Below, piece by piece: positions 11,790-22,737 of a stretch of DNA of 64,000 nt (its first letter is position 1; the number at the start of each line of letters is the position of its first letter). The position numbers and the translations under genes were made by a program. Under the pieces are notes generated by a model, which saw only the letters and a program-made list of their open reading frames with translations, ran no database searches and was not told the origin of the DNA. Origin of the DNA: Ustilaginoidea virens (taxonomy: Eukaryota > Ascomycota > Sordariomycetes > Hypocreales > Clavicipitaceae); NCBI RefSeq assembly GCF_000687475.1, contig NC_057317.1, positions 2,976,001-3,040,000 on the forward strand, read 5' to 3'.

Positions 11790-13301
11790 GATGGAACAGA
11801 GGAATTCACCAGCAGTGGCAAGTCCTTGGAGTTAAACGGGGTTTGATGCATATATATGATGGTAGCCGCTAGGTCTTGCACAGCAAACCAGAGGGCGGGC
11901 AAAGCGTCGAAGAGAGAGAGAAGGTATGGTATGGTATGTTGCTTGCTGTGCTGTGCTTGGTCTTGGTCAAGCGTCGATGGGAGGGGGGGGAGTTGCCATT
12001 CTGGGCGCAGCCGTTATAGAGGGGCGGGACATAGGTAGGTAATCAACAAGCAGCCCTGGCACCCTGGCACCCTGGCACTGAGCAAGGGAACGTCTCAATC
12101 GTCTCGAAACGGCAACCTGGGAAGGTGCGCAGCTGTTGGGACGGAGGGGCGGGGGGGGAAGGCGCGCTTTCCGCTCTTTCCATTGGACAAGCAGAAAGAT
12201 TGCCGATCTTGGTCTACAGTCTGCATGTAAGTAGTCCGTCCACATTGATAGTGGCTGCAGTCGCCACTCGGGCACCACCTGGCCGACCAGGGGCCAGTGC
12301 TCTCAGCAGGTGCCCTAGTAACCCAAGGAATTTGATCATGGTTGACCTCATGCACGGTGGACCCCTCAAAAAACTAACATGAACCAGACCAATCAGCTGG
12401 TTCCAGGCTACCAGTGCTTGGCGTACGTACCTAATGTACCTTACTGTAGTTCAACGGACTCCGTACATAACCGTTGAGGTATTTCCGTATTGACTGACCT
12501 AAGGTGCCTGCCTCCTCTGGTGCCTCCGTCAACCACTTGTCGTTACGTTGACGATCCCGTGGTTCTCGAACCAACGTTGACGTCTGGTTGCTCGCAACTC
12601 GGACCTTAAAAAAAAAAAAAAAAAAAAAAAAAAACAGAATCTTGGGAAATTGGGTGGCTGAACGCAGCCAACTACGGCGATTCCAACCTTGGGCAGAACT
12701 GAAAGTAGAAAGCATTCATCACTTGTTTCAATCCGATGAACCACCGCAGGTAGTATTCGGTATGCTACAAGAGTGCGGCTGCGTGTCATGAGCTGGTGCA
12801 AGCCTGCAAGGCATTATTCGGCCGAGGTGTCGATTGTTTGATGCCCTTCCGTCACAGGCAGGACACCCCAATTCAGAGTGTGGAATCCGCGTGATTTGAC
12901 CAACTTCCCCAGCATTGTATAGTAGGTTGTGATCGCGTGATCGCTACCCGTTCGTTTCTGACATCGTATCCAGCAGCTAACACTCTCTGCCCGCGGCCAT
13001 TCCCGCTTGGGTGTGAGCAGAAGTTGGCACAGTGTGCGACAGACAGTGTTTCTCCACCTCGCGTGGAACAACGGCGTCCGTCCACACGTGCATGATAGTG
13101 CACAGTAATCCGTAGGCATGGGCCCCTCTCCCTTCCGCACAGTGTGTAGTGTGCCGTGTACAGTGTACAGTGTGCAGTGTACAACCTTGCGCAAACCTTC
13201 AGAACAACCTCGTCTCCATCAACAGGAGCCTCATCAACCATCTTCCAAGAAAACTGCAAGCCGACGAACCCACCCCACCGACGCCCGCTCATCCTGCAGC
13301 A
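11790..13301. other. Divergent intergenic region, PAQR / THOC5-like
   Basis: Upstream regions of two divergently transcribed genes. I see a 26-nt poly-A tract at about 12608-12633. Imperfect GTGTACAGTGTACAGTGTGCAGTGT-type repeats lie near 13140-13185, and a CCCTGGCAC triplication lies near 12052-12078. No gene recognised. Confidence 0.55.
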
Positions 13302-14134
13302 ATGGTCATCGACAAGATTGTCTCCGAACCTAGCCTTGTAGCCGTGCTAGAAATTTCGGACCAGGCGCGCGACCAAGCACATGCTCTCCTCGGCCTAATC
13401 GACCAACAGAGCGATGCTCCCCCTTCCGCTGACACGCACGCAGAGATTGCCAAGCAGCAAAAGCATCTGCTCACAAGCATCTCGCACCTTCGCGGTTTAC
13501 ATCGAAATGCCTGCATATCTGCTCGCGAGACCAAAGCCCAAACCGCCGAGGCACGGCAAGAAGTCGATCGCCTGCATCTTCAACTGCAGAATCTTTACTA
13601 CGAGCAGCGTCACTTGCAAGGCGAGATCACGGCCTGCGAATCATACGAGTAAGTCGCGAGGTCTCTTGAAACGCCCTGACGCCCGCTCCCTGCCTCGTTC
13701 GCGCACTTCTGACTCGTCTCGTTAGCCACAAGTACCAACAGTTGCCCTTGATCCCTGTCGACGAATTCCTTTCGCAGCACCCCGAGCATGCCGGACATGA
13801 CGACAACGAATTGATGGTTGCCAGGATTGATCACGAGCGGACAGAACGAGAGGGGCTGGAGCAGCAACGCCAGGAACTTTTAAAACGCAAGCAGAAGCTC
13901 ATCGCCGAGAACAAGAGGCGCAAAGATGATTTGGCAAATCTGGATCAAGACCTCGAAAAATTCATTGACGTAGGTTTCGCCTCCAAAGCTACCTCCTCTC
14001 ACCCCCCCCCCCCCCCCCCCCTCTCTCTCTCCCCTTTTTTCCCTTTTTTTGTTTGTTGCGTCGGTTTGCTGTACTGACACTTGGTTGCGCAGGCTGCAAA
14101 ACCCATCCTGGAGTTGTTTGAAAAAGCACCCTGA
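13302..14134 (+). CDS. THOC5/Fms-interacting-like protein (short fungal form)
   Basis: Three exons (13302-13648, 13726-13969, 14093-14134) encode 210 residues. The start ATG (MVIDKIVSEP) follows a CAGCA context. The protein is almost entirely helical/coiled coil: HLRGLHRNACISARETKAQTAEARQEVDRLHLQLQNLYYEQRHLQGEI, then, after intron 1, the signature-like DHKYQQLPLIPVDEFLSQHPE, then ERTEREGLEQQRQELLKRKQKL. The C-terminus reads FIDAAKPILELFEKAP. This matches the N-terminal core of THOC5 (Fms-interacting protein), a subunit of the THO complex that couples transcription with mRNP export. It is much shorter than animal THOC5, which fits fungal members as I remember them. Intron 2 carries a poly-C tract. 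Confidence 0.8.
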
Positions 14135-16190
14135 GCAGGAACTACTTCTGAATCAGCACGTTGCTGTCAGCTGACACTATCCCCGACTTTCTTACCTTTA
14201 TTAAACCCATTTGGGGAGGACACATTTGCATACTCCGAATGATGCACTAGAGGAAGCTAACTAGCGAATGGCCATCGTGGAAACTTTAGCAATTCTCGTT
14301 CCTTTTGCTTCTCTCCATGACTGCGAAGCGTCTGTGGACCAAGCTGTCATGCAGTACAACCCCAAGTTCTCAGTCGAACTATCCTTCTATTCCGGGAAAT
14401 CATTTTCCAGCGGTCATCCGGTTGTTCATGATGACCCACTGATTCTGGTTGCAGAAGACACAGCCCCGGAAACTGGCCATGGTCTGATTGTTCCAGCTGT
14501 TTGTGTTTCCTTCATCTCGACGTCTGTCAAAACGCTGCAAGCACAATTATGGATGGTGGATTTGCCCTCAAGTCGGGCATATCTCTGACCCGCGTCGATG
14601 TCTGCCATTTCTTTACTCATTACCACATGGCCAGGACAACAAATTGGCCGTTTCCTATCGCTCGGTTCAAACACCATGGGGCAAAGGCACTGAGAGGGAA
14701 TATCTGACAGAAGAAGATAGGGACTACTCATAGGCTACGGGCTTGGGTGATTCATTGAAGCCTCTCATTTCACGAGTAGCTGAACGTACCGCATGCATTG
14801 CAGGAGCGCGCTTTTTTCCATTGCCCCACCGTTTGACAAAGACTCTTGTGGCCTGATTCCCTAGATGCTGGGCTCTAGCAATCGCATTCGCGACCACCGG
14901 TGCAACCAGCCCCTACAAGACGGGTCGTTTTCCTCACGTGGGTGAGAGTGACGGGAGAAATAGTGGGTAATCAACCTGGGGGTTGACATCCGTTGCCAAT
15001 GTTTGTTTGCCCGGCATGATCCTGCAAGTTTGCTGGCGAAATGGTGCTCCTATGAGCCAAATCGATGCCACAAGGTGCTTGGCTATGATGCCCTAGGGGC
15101 GTTTCGAAGTAATGTAACCTGAGCCGGTAGATAACGTCATCGCAAAGTGCCATGCATCGTATCAAGCAACGTGAGTCGTTCCGTCAAGCCAATGATGGGG
15201 GCCGCCTGATAGATAAAGACGAATCTCAAAGTCAGGTTTCTTCCAATCGAGTTCATCCCATGGTCTTACATCTCGAGTGTCGAGAGGGAGATGAAGCAGG
15301 GCTTTTTGGCCGCTTTATGTGAGACGACGGTGCATTTCAGTCATGCTGTTTTCCTCCCCGCAACTATTACCCAGTGGTTTCACAAGAGGCACTGTGTCTC
15401 AACAAAGTATTGATTATTTCGTCATGTTCTGCTGGAAGAGTCTAGCTACATAGCCATGAGATGAGCACGGTGAAGCGATGTCGACGCATCTCTGGACACG
15501 GCCCTTCCTCGCGACGGGCATTCCAAAAAGAGCGCTCCAAAGGGACACTGCAGGAACTAATGACGCGTTAACTGTCGATCAACTTGTGCCGCGGGTGTTT
15601 TGGCATGTATCAACTACCAAATAAAGCGTAGGCATAAAAGTAGAAGCTAGTCCCGTCTACAAAATCCTCGTATCGGTATTTGGGCGGCAGAAGTGGCGCA
15701 GTCGACCACAACCAAGCCCGTGATCTTCAAACAGGTAGTGAACCAATCGACCCTCGATATCAAAGACTGTTAGGAGTCTGTTCTCAGCCGGGCTGTGATT
15801 GTTTCTCTCGACGTTCCAGAGAGGCCTGGGGTCATGCGGAAAGAGTGAAGCATGCCGGTTTGGTAGGAGCCAAGAATGTATCTATGCTTGGCAATTCTGT
15901 TCCAGCTCCTCCAGACTCCAGACCCCCAGGGCATAGGGAAAGAGGGGTCCGGTTTGGTCTGGGTTGTACCTTCCCTCCTTGAGCATACCCCTTGAGTCCT
16001 TCTCTTTTCCCCTAAAAGCTAATTGATCCTTCTGCTTCCTTAAGCTTTAAACACTCAAAAGCCCCGGATCGACTTGGAAGTAACATTCCAGCTCGCCACC
16101 GGTTTCTCTTGACACAGAAGAGGCAACCCTCGACTTCTTCGTCATATACTTCCAGTGCCCCAGAGTCTTCGGAATCGCTATTCGGTAAAG
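14135..16190. other. 2-kb spacer without a recognised gene
   Basis: Between THOC5-like and the glycosyltransferase. A plus-strand open frame at 14268-14588 (106 codons) has no recognisable domain. An A-box-like word (GTGGCGCAGTCG) near 15693 lacks a matching B box, so I call no tRNA. Confidence 0.5.
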
Positions 16191-18433
16191 ATGTCTCTAT
16201 TTGTGTGGTGCTCAAGAAGAGTTGGCGCGCTCAGCATCATTGCGCTGACAGCTCTGTCTTTCTGGGTTGTTTCTCAAGAAGCCGGCGCTGAACGACCATT
16301 TGGCCAGCTTTCGGATAACATGAGAGTTGAAGAATCAAGTGTCACACCACTCCAGAAATTATCCGGAATAGGGGCCAGGGTTTTTGCCTACTACAGTCTC
16401 CTTGTACACCTTCTGGTGTTTGTCTTTCCTGTAAGGGCTTGTTGGTCCGTCTGGACCATCGCCAAGCTACTGAGAAGAGATGCGCAGAGCAGGGCCATCA
16501 TGGAATATAAAAGACGCAATAGGCGCCGCCGGATATCTTTGACATCTGATTCTAGCTCGGATACCGTCGTCTTCGACACGCCACCTTCGGACAGCACTGC
16601 TTGCTCACCGGCGGTAAGTGAGACGAGCGACTCTGACTTGGAAAACTACACCGACAGCACCGATTATTCAGATCATCTTGTGGCTCATGCAGTTATCATT
16701 CCAAACTATAAGGAGGATATGGATACTTTGAGGGAGACTCTTGACGTTCTTGCATCCCACTCGCAGGCTGAGTATTCGTATGATGTAAGTCAATGATGCG
16801 CTGCTATTGTGGTCACAAACTCTTTTTCTGGGCCGTTTTTCGCCATTTTTTTTTTGGTTTCGCGTTACTTTTCAGGGCAATCCATACGATTCCGTCGCAA
16901 GATGACTGGGAAGAAAGAACGGGAGAAGACGAGAAACCACTCACTGAGTCACTATGAGCAGTCTCAGGCCGTATACTCGGAATCGGAAAAGACTGGCTAA
17001 TGATCGATGACGTTTTTCCAGGTCTACCTAGGAATGGAACAGCGTGAACATGAGGCAGAGTCAAAGGCTCTTCGGCTGATTCAAGATTTCGCCAAAAAGT
17101 TTCGATCCATAGACTTTACAATGCACCCAGCCGACATTCCAGGAGAGGCGGCAGGCAAAGGCAGCAACCTAGCATAGGCTGCTAGAAAGCTCAGTGCCAA
17201 GTACGCCATGGGTGTCCGACACAATATCATGGTGACTGTGATAGATGGTAAGACTACTACTCAATGTGGGAATAGTAGAATCTGCAGGAGTTGACCAGAC
17301 GTTTTGTTCATTTAGCCGACAGCCATCTCTCGTCCAGCTACTTCACTAGCATCACCGACATGCATTACGCTCACCCCGAGACCTCTGCAACGACCCTGTA
17401 TGCCGCTCCAATCATATTCGACCGCAACGCACATAATGTTCCCGCCATTGTTCGCGTTGCCGACATTATGTGGTGTGCCGCGGGCATGTCAGGGCTTTAT
17501 CAAGGCTCAACTATTGCTCCGCCAACTTCGGTATATTCGCTACCGCTGACCCTAGTGGACCGCGTGGGCGGGTGGGATTGCGATGCTGAGGCCATTGGCG
17601 AAGATTTACACATGTACATCAAATGCTTCTTCGCGTTGAACGGTAATCTGACCAGCCGCACTGTCCTGAGCCCCGTCAGTCAGAGCAACGTCGTGGGAGG
17701 TGGCAGCGGAGGCATTCACGCGACTGTGGCTGACATTAAAGCCCGTTATAAGCAGGCTCTTCGTCATATGTGGGGAGCATTAGATACAGGATTCGCCATG
17801 CGCCAAGCTGTCGAGATGTGGAAAGAGCGCCAGTGTACAACGAGAACCTTCCGGCCTCTTCACAACCAAGGTGCCCATGCGAGCTTATACAGTCCCGACA
17901 TCGATTTCAGGAGTGGCGAGGAGGTATCCTGCGAGAATGACTTTTTCTCAGACCTGACTCAAGGCAGCCTCCGAGAGCCTCATTGGGAGAAAATCTTTTA
18001 TCTCTTCCACCGTCTGTTCGAGGCGCATTTTCTGCCTGTTCACATGACGATTCTGGTGTTTGCATCTTCGTTGTATGTCTTGTTTGCTGAGGGGAATGGA
18101 GATCCCCACAACATTGCCTGGACATTCAGTGCATCGAGCACGTTGAGGATCATGGGCTTCTTGGGCGTTGCAAGTTATTTGTTCCTATACGAGAGCTTTC
18201 ACCGGATCGGAGTGGCGGCTCGCGAGAGGGAGATGACCAAGGCAAATTTGGCGGGCGGCATGTGCTTCTCTCATCGACGCATCAAGAGGAACTATATCGA
18301 TTACGTCCTCGTACCCATCGTGGCCCCTTTATACGGAGCCATACCATGCGCCCAAGCCGAAATATCGCATCTTTGGACAGTAAATTTAGCCTACAGTGTC
18401 AGCAGGAAGGCGGCGCGACAGACGGCAATCTAA
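16191..18433 (+). CDS. Membrane glycosyltransferase family 2, interrupted by one in-frame TAG
   Basis: Exons 16191-16784, 17022-17247 and 17316-18433 give 645 codons with one internal TAG at 17175-17177 (codon 250). I chose the Met at 16191 for its AAAG context before a signal-anchor-like helix (VGALSIIALTALSFWVV); a second helix follows (YYSLLVHLLVFVFPV). The catalytic region includes HAVIIPNYKEDMDTLRETLDVL, AAGKGSNLA, VTVIDADSHLSSSYF spanning the last junction, YAAPIIFDRN and GGWDCDAEAIGEDLHMYIK. C-terminal membrane helices follow (THMTILVFASS-like, TLRIMGFLGVASYLF, NYIDYVLVPIVAPLYGAI). By family it transfers sugar from a nucleotide donor at a membrane; the substrate is unknown. The TAG occupies the position where GT2 relatives have Trp (GKxSNxxW). 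Everything downstream stays open and conserved, so this is either a young pseudogene or an mRNA-edited gene. Confidence 0.8.
17169..17185 (+). promoter_or_regulatory. Perfect hairpin with in-frame TAG in its loop
   Basis: CTAGCA-TAGGC-TGCTAG: a perfect 6-bp inverted repeat with a 5-nt loop. The loop begins with the in-frame TAG of the glycosyltransferase. This layout (A preceded by U, in a hairpin loop) matches the preference known for fungal A-to-I mRNA editing. The editing itself is inferred. Confidence 0.5.
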
Positions 18434-19953
18434 AGCAGCCCAAAGAAACGGGCATAATATTGGTCAACGTCTCTTGAATGGGTGTCATGACATAAAAAGT
18501 GTTTGTGATGCTTCACATGCGCCTGACAATGCATGCTTGGGGACGAAAGCGATTGAAGGCTCCGCCAGATGCAATTTTCGTCTTTCCACTGGTCCTCCGT
18601 GGACGGTGAATAGCTGAATAGGCCTGTAAGAACGTTGATCTAGAGCTCTCGGGGTTGTGTTAAGCACATGGCATGGAGGCCAAGTTCTCGCAATACTTGG
18701 AAAAGAGGGTAGGGTACTTGACCAGCACTAGGTAGCAGACGTAAAGGCTGTTAATGAAGTCACAGCACCTGAGCAAATCTTTGCAACTCGGCGAAAATGA
18801 CAAAGTCGTCCATACCCGAGACATGGTTGGTGCGTGCGACTGAGATTGCGGTATCTGGTGGCATGGATATGGAAAGGGCCTGTCATGCCATGCGCGGCTC
18901 AAGACCAGACGAATGGTGGCTCGATGCTGGATTACACATCATGTCAAAATTGGGAGCCTTGGCGCCTCGTTGGCAAACGTCAATCAACGTACGTACTCGA
19001 CGTTGGTGAGAAGCGCCTGGTGCAAGAGCCCAAATCCCCATATCGAGGCTGAGGCTTGACTCGTACTTTGCACTCGCCCCGGCTTTGCATTTGTCAGGCC
19101 AAGGACCCCCCTTCGATATATAAGAGTCTATAGCTCGACCCAAGCAAAACATAATCAGGCAGGTCCTGAGAAACACAGGCAAGGTGTCCAGAAATGGCGT
19201 CTTCATCCGCACTGGCGCTCGACTTTCAGATGTTGCACTGTGTTGGTTCCTTGGGGATCATGCATAGTTCAAAACCTACCTTGGCTTTTACGTTGCCGGC
19301 AGACACCATCTCGCTGCCACCAGACGTCCGAGCCGTCAGAGACTCTTGCAGAAGGGGGGTTGAGGTGGCTGTGAGCAACAGTCAGTTGCGGACGGCGATG
19401 AAGTCCTGTCGATTTGCACTGGGATGCTCGTCTGCGCCGCGCGGCTGCAATCGCGGACGGAGCCGAGTGAGTCCTTTATCCAGGTGAAGCTCGAGGGCGA
19501 CCTCAGCCCATCGAAGAAACGGGATTGTGGAGAATTCTGTCAGGAAACTGTTTCTGGATTCTGTTTGGACAGGACCAAGGATCCTGAGTACGGAGTAACT
19601 GGAATTGGTTTAAAGTTAAACCCTCTCTCACATTTTGCCAAAGTGGGGCTCGACTTGACGGCCCACTCAACGATAAGCCTCTTATCACCATCGTTCATTG
19701 GGTAAACGCTCGAGTGGAAAGACGGCGAAGAAAAATTTCCATCGACTCGTCGGCTCTGCGGCCTGCATTTTCTGAGCCCAGGAAGCATCTTGCATTCTTT
19801 CCTTACCTCGAGGTGACCTTCTTTGCTATTCATAAACAGCAACGTGCTGCGACACCGTTGCATGCCCATAAATCCGACAAGGATCCCTTCTCCGCACCGC
19901 CCTCAAATCCATCTCGTTCATCCTCCGTCAGTTTTTGAAGCCTTTCAGCAACA
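18434..19953. other. Spacer between glycosyltransferase and FKBP
   Basis: No recognised gene. A TATATAAG word at about 19117 precedes an ATG in good context at 19194 that opens 97 codons (MASSSALALDFQ...). It has no known domain and could be a small gene or chance. Confidence 0.5.
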
Positions 19954-21777
19954 ATGTCTGCTGTTCCTGGTCCCGTCTATGGCCTCGAGGTCCCGCCCGG
20001 CGAGATCTTGATCCCGGCCTCTATGGACTTTCCTGCATCTGTGAGTCTGAGTTTTTAAATCCAACTGTAATGCGACGCCAATGCTCTTCTACTGTGGTTT
20101 CAATTTCTCGTTGCAACCCGCCCATGCCTTCAGCCCAGACACGGACCCGACTACACCTTGTAGTCCCCACGGTTTCAGAGACTGACCATACACCCTCCGC
20201 AGTTCCGCATCACCATGGCTGCCCTGGATCCTACTGCGCAGCCCGAGGCCGACGAAGAGGGCAACGTGCCCAGCGTTCCTCGCTCTACCCTGCGGCTTGT
20301 CAAGCGGGCTTTTCCTGGTCTCGATGAGGATGAGGATGAGGATGATGAGATTGACGACGAATACATGAAGGCAATGCTCGCTGCCTCTGATGATGACGAC
20401 GATGATGAGGAGGAGGAGGCTAATGGAGGCCCTAGCGATCCTGCCAAGGCTAAGAAACAAAAACAGGCTGCTGCCATCAAAGCCCTCCTTGAGGCCACAC
20501 AGGATAAAGACGATGATGATGATGAAGAGATGGAAGATGCCAAACCCAACGGTGCTAAGTCCAAGGATAAGTCCAAGGATAAGTCCAAGGTCAAGCCCAA
20601 GGATGAAGCCAAGGATAAGTCCAAGGGCAAAGGCAAGGGCAAGGGAAAGGCCAACGCAGTCGAGGAAGAGGAAGAGGACGATGAAGAAGACGACGAGGAC
20701 GAAGACGAAGATGACCAGAGTGACGAGGGAGCCGACCTCGAGAACTTCGTGGTGTGCACATTGGACACTGAGCGAGTAAGTTGCCTGCCAAATTCCTCCA
20801 GGTGCTTGCTCCAAGGCTAATAGCATGCGGCAGAACTACCAGCAGCCCCTTGACATCACTGTTAACCATGGCGAAAAAGTCTTCTTTGTCGTCACTGGTA
20901 CTCACTCCGTCTACCTTACTGGTAACTACATCATGGATGATGACGACATGGACAGCGAGGACGACGAGGAGGATGACGGCTTTGACCCCCGAGAAATCGA
21001 CTATGCCATGGGCGAGGACACAAGCGATGACGAGAGTGACGACCTTGACGACGTCGAGAATCCCCGTGTCACCGAGGTCGACTCGGATGAAGAGGAAGCT
21101 CCCAAGTTGGTCGAAACCAAGAAGGGCAAGAACAAGCGTGCTGCCGAAGAGGCCGAGGGTCTTGACGAGATGATTTCGAAGGCTGCTGACTCAAAGAAGC
21201 AACAAAAGAAATTGAAGAACAACAAAGGCGAGGCTGTGGCTGCCGAAGAGGCCAAGAAGGATAAGAAAGTTCAATTTGCCAAGGACCTCGAGCAGGGGCC
21301 TACAGGCTCCAGCAAACAGGCCGGCAAGCCCACAACCGGAGTCAAGGTTGTCCAGGGAGTCACTGTTGACGACAGGACTCTCGGAAAGGGCCGAACTGTC
21401 AAGAGCGGCGATACTGTTGGTGTTAGATACATTGGCAAGCTCGCCAATGGCCAGCAATTTGATGGTGAGTTGACTTTACTCCTCCCAACATGAAAAAATA
21501 TGCTTTTTTTTTTTTTTTTTTTTTTTTTTGTAAGGGATGAGACGTGTTACTGATGACGATCAAATTATTAGCCAACAAAAAGGGCAAGCCATTCTCCTTC
21601 AAGGTCGGCAAGGGCCAAGTCATAAAGGGCTGGGACATTGGCATCGTTGGCATGGCCATTGGTGGCGAACGTCGCTTAACAATTCCTGCCCATCTAGGAT
21701 ACGGCTCTCGCGGCATGCCTGGCATCCCTGCCAACAGCCAATTGACATTCGATGTTAAGCTGCTGGAGATCAAATAA
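19954..21777 (+). CDS. Nucleolar FKBP-type prolyl isomerase, Fpr3/Fpr4-like
   Basis: Four exons (19954-20040, 20203-20775, 20834-21464, 21572-21777) encode 498 residues; all junctions are GT..AG and keep frame. The N-terminus ([22 protein letters not shown]) is the nucleoplasmin-like fold that continues after the second intron ([33 protein letters not shown]). Between and after are long Asp/Glu tracts and Lys-rich repeats (KDKSKDKSK), typical of histone-binding nucleolar proteins. The C-terminal 110 residues are the FKBP catalytic domain: [69 protein letters not shown]. By family it isomerises peptidyl-prolyl bonds, including in histone tails, and acts as a histone chaperone in rDNA chromatin. 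The intron before the last exon has a 20-nt poly-T run. Confidence 0.93.
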
Positions 21778-22737
21778 GTTATTCGACAAGTCGTCTTTAT
21801 GTAGACCTTTTCCTTGATAATCCCTGTGCAGGTCGGCTTGTTGTACGTGTAAAAAAAGAAAAAAAGTTATGTCACAGTGGCCGCTTGAAATTGATACTGG
21901 CCTGAGCTGGGCAATGGCGTTTGTCATGTGTTTGTTCTCTTTCTTTTGATCACTAGTCTGATGCTAATGAGTCTTGATCCCAATTTCTCTACTCAAATCC
22001 GTGGACATGCTGATGTACGTCGGGGCGCAATCTGCAGTCGGTAATTATAGGAGGATGAGATGAAGACATGCCCTGCATGTGTTGCAGCGTACGGCTAGGT
22101 ACATAGCTATCTATTTAAACAGCAGTCATGCATTGCTCAGAACAGACCGTGGCCGAGGAAAGACAATCAGTATGTTTGAAAGCTGCATCCTAAAAAGAAA
22201 TTGCGATAATGTTGTCGCTCGGTAGGGCAATTCCACACGAAAGGTGCAACAGGTTTGTCCCGCCTCTCTCTCTCGAAAACCTCAAGTGGTATCTTGAGGC
22301 GTACTTTTGAACCAAATAAAAGAAAGGGGAGGGAAAAAAAAACCACCATCGCGTTGCCGTGGAAGGAGCAGTTTGGGCGTACGCGCTTGCGCAAGCCAAT
22401 CTGGAAACTCAAAGCGAAGCCCCTCCACCCTCCTCTTCCACCTCCTCCCTCTTCCCTCTGCAAATGGTTCAGCTATTCCCATTGCCTGCATCTTTACTTA
22501 CCTGTGTATAGGGATGAGGTTCAAACTCGACCCTGTCGGTGGCATGCCCTCATTCGAGTCATAAGCATCACGATTCGCCCCGATAAGGTCGCGGGAATCG
22601 ACACGCAATCTTTTTCGTATGCTCGCTCACGGTATTGTTAAGGCATAAGAAGAAGTCGTTGGTGCGTGGGTTTGGTCGACGCAGCCCCTTGACATCACCA
22701 TAGGCCGGGCTGAAGACGGATTGATCAAGAAGAAGCC
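21778..22737. other. Spacer between FKBP and AGC kinase
   Basis: 3' flank of the FKBP gene and promoter of the kinase. No gene seen; short purine- and pyrimidine-rich tracts lie near 22315-22345 and 22420-22460. Confidence 0.55.

Noticed and set aside
15680..15760. Possible tRNA (A-box-like TGGCGCAGTCG near 15694)
   Set aside because: No matching B box at the right spacing and no cloverleaf arms could be formed.
16785..17021. Separate small gene within the first GT2 intron
   Set aside because: The 237-bp segment is bounded by GTAAGT and TTCCAG, and removing it restores the GT2 frame (YDVYLGMEQREHEAES); the open stretch inside is incidental.
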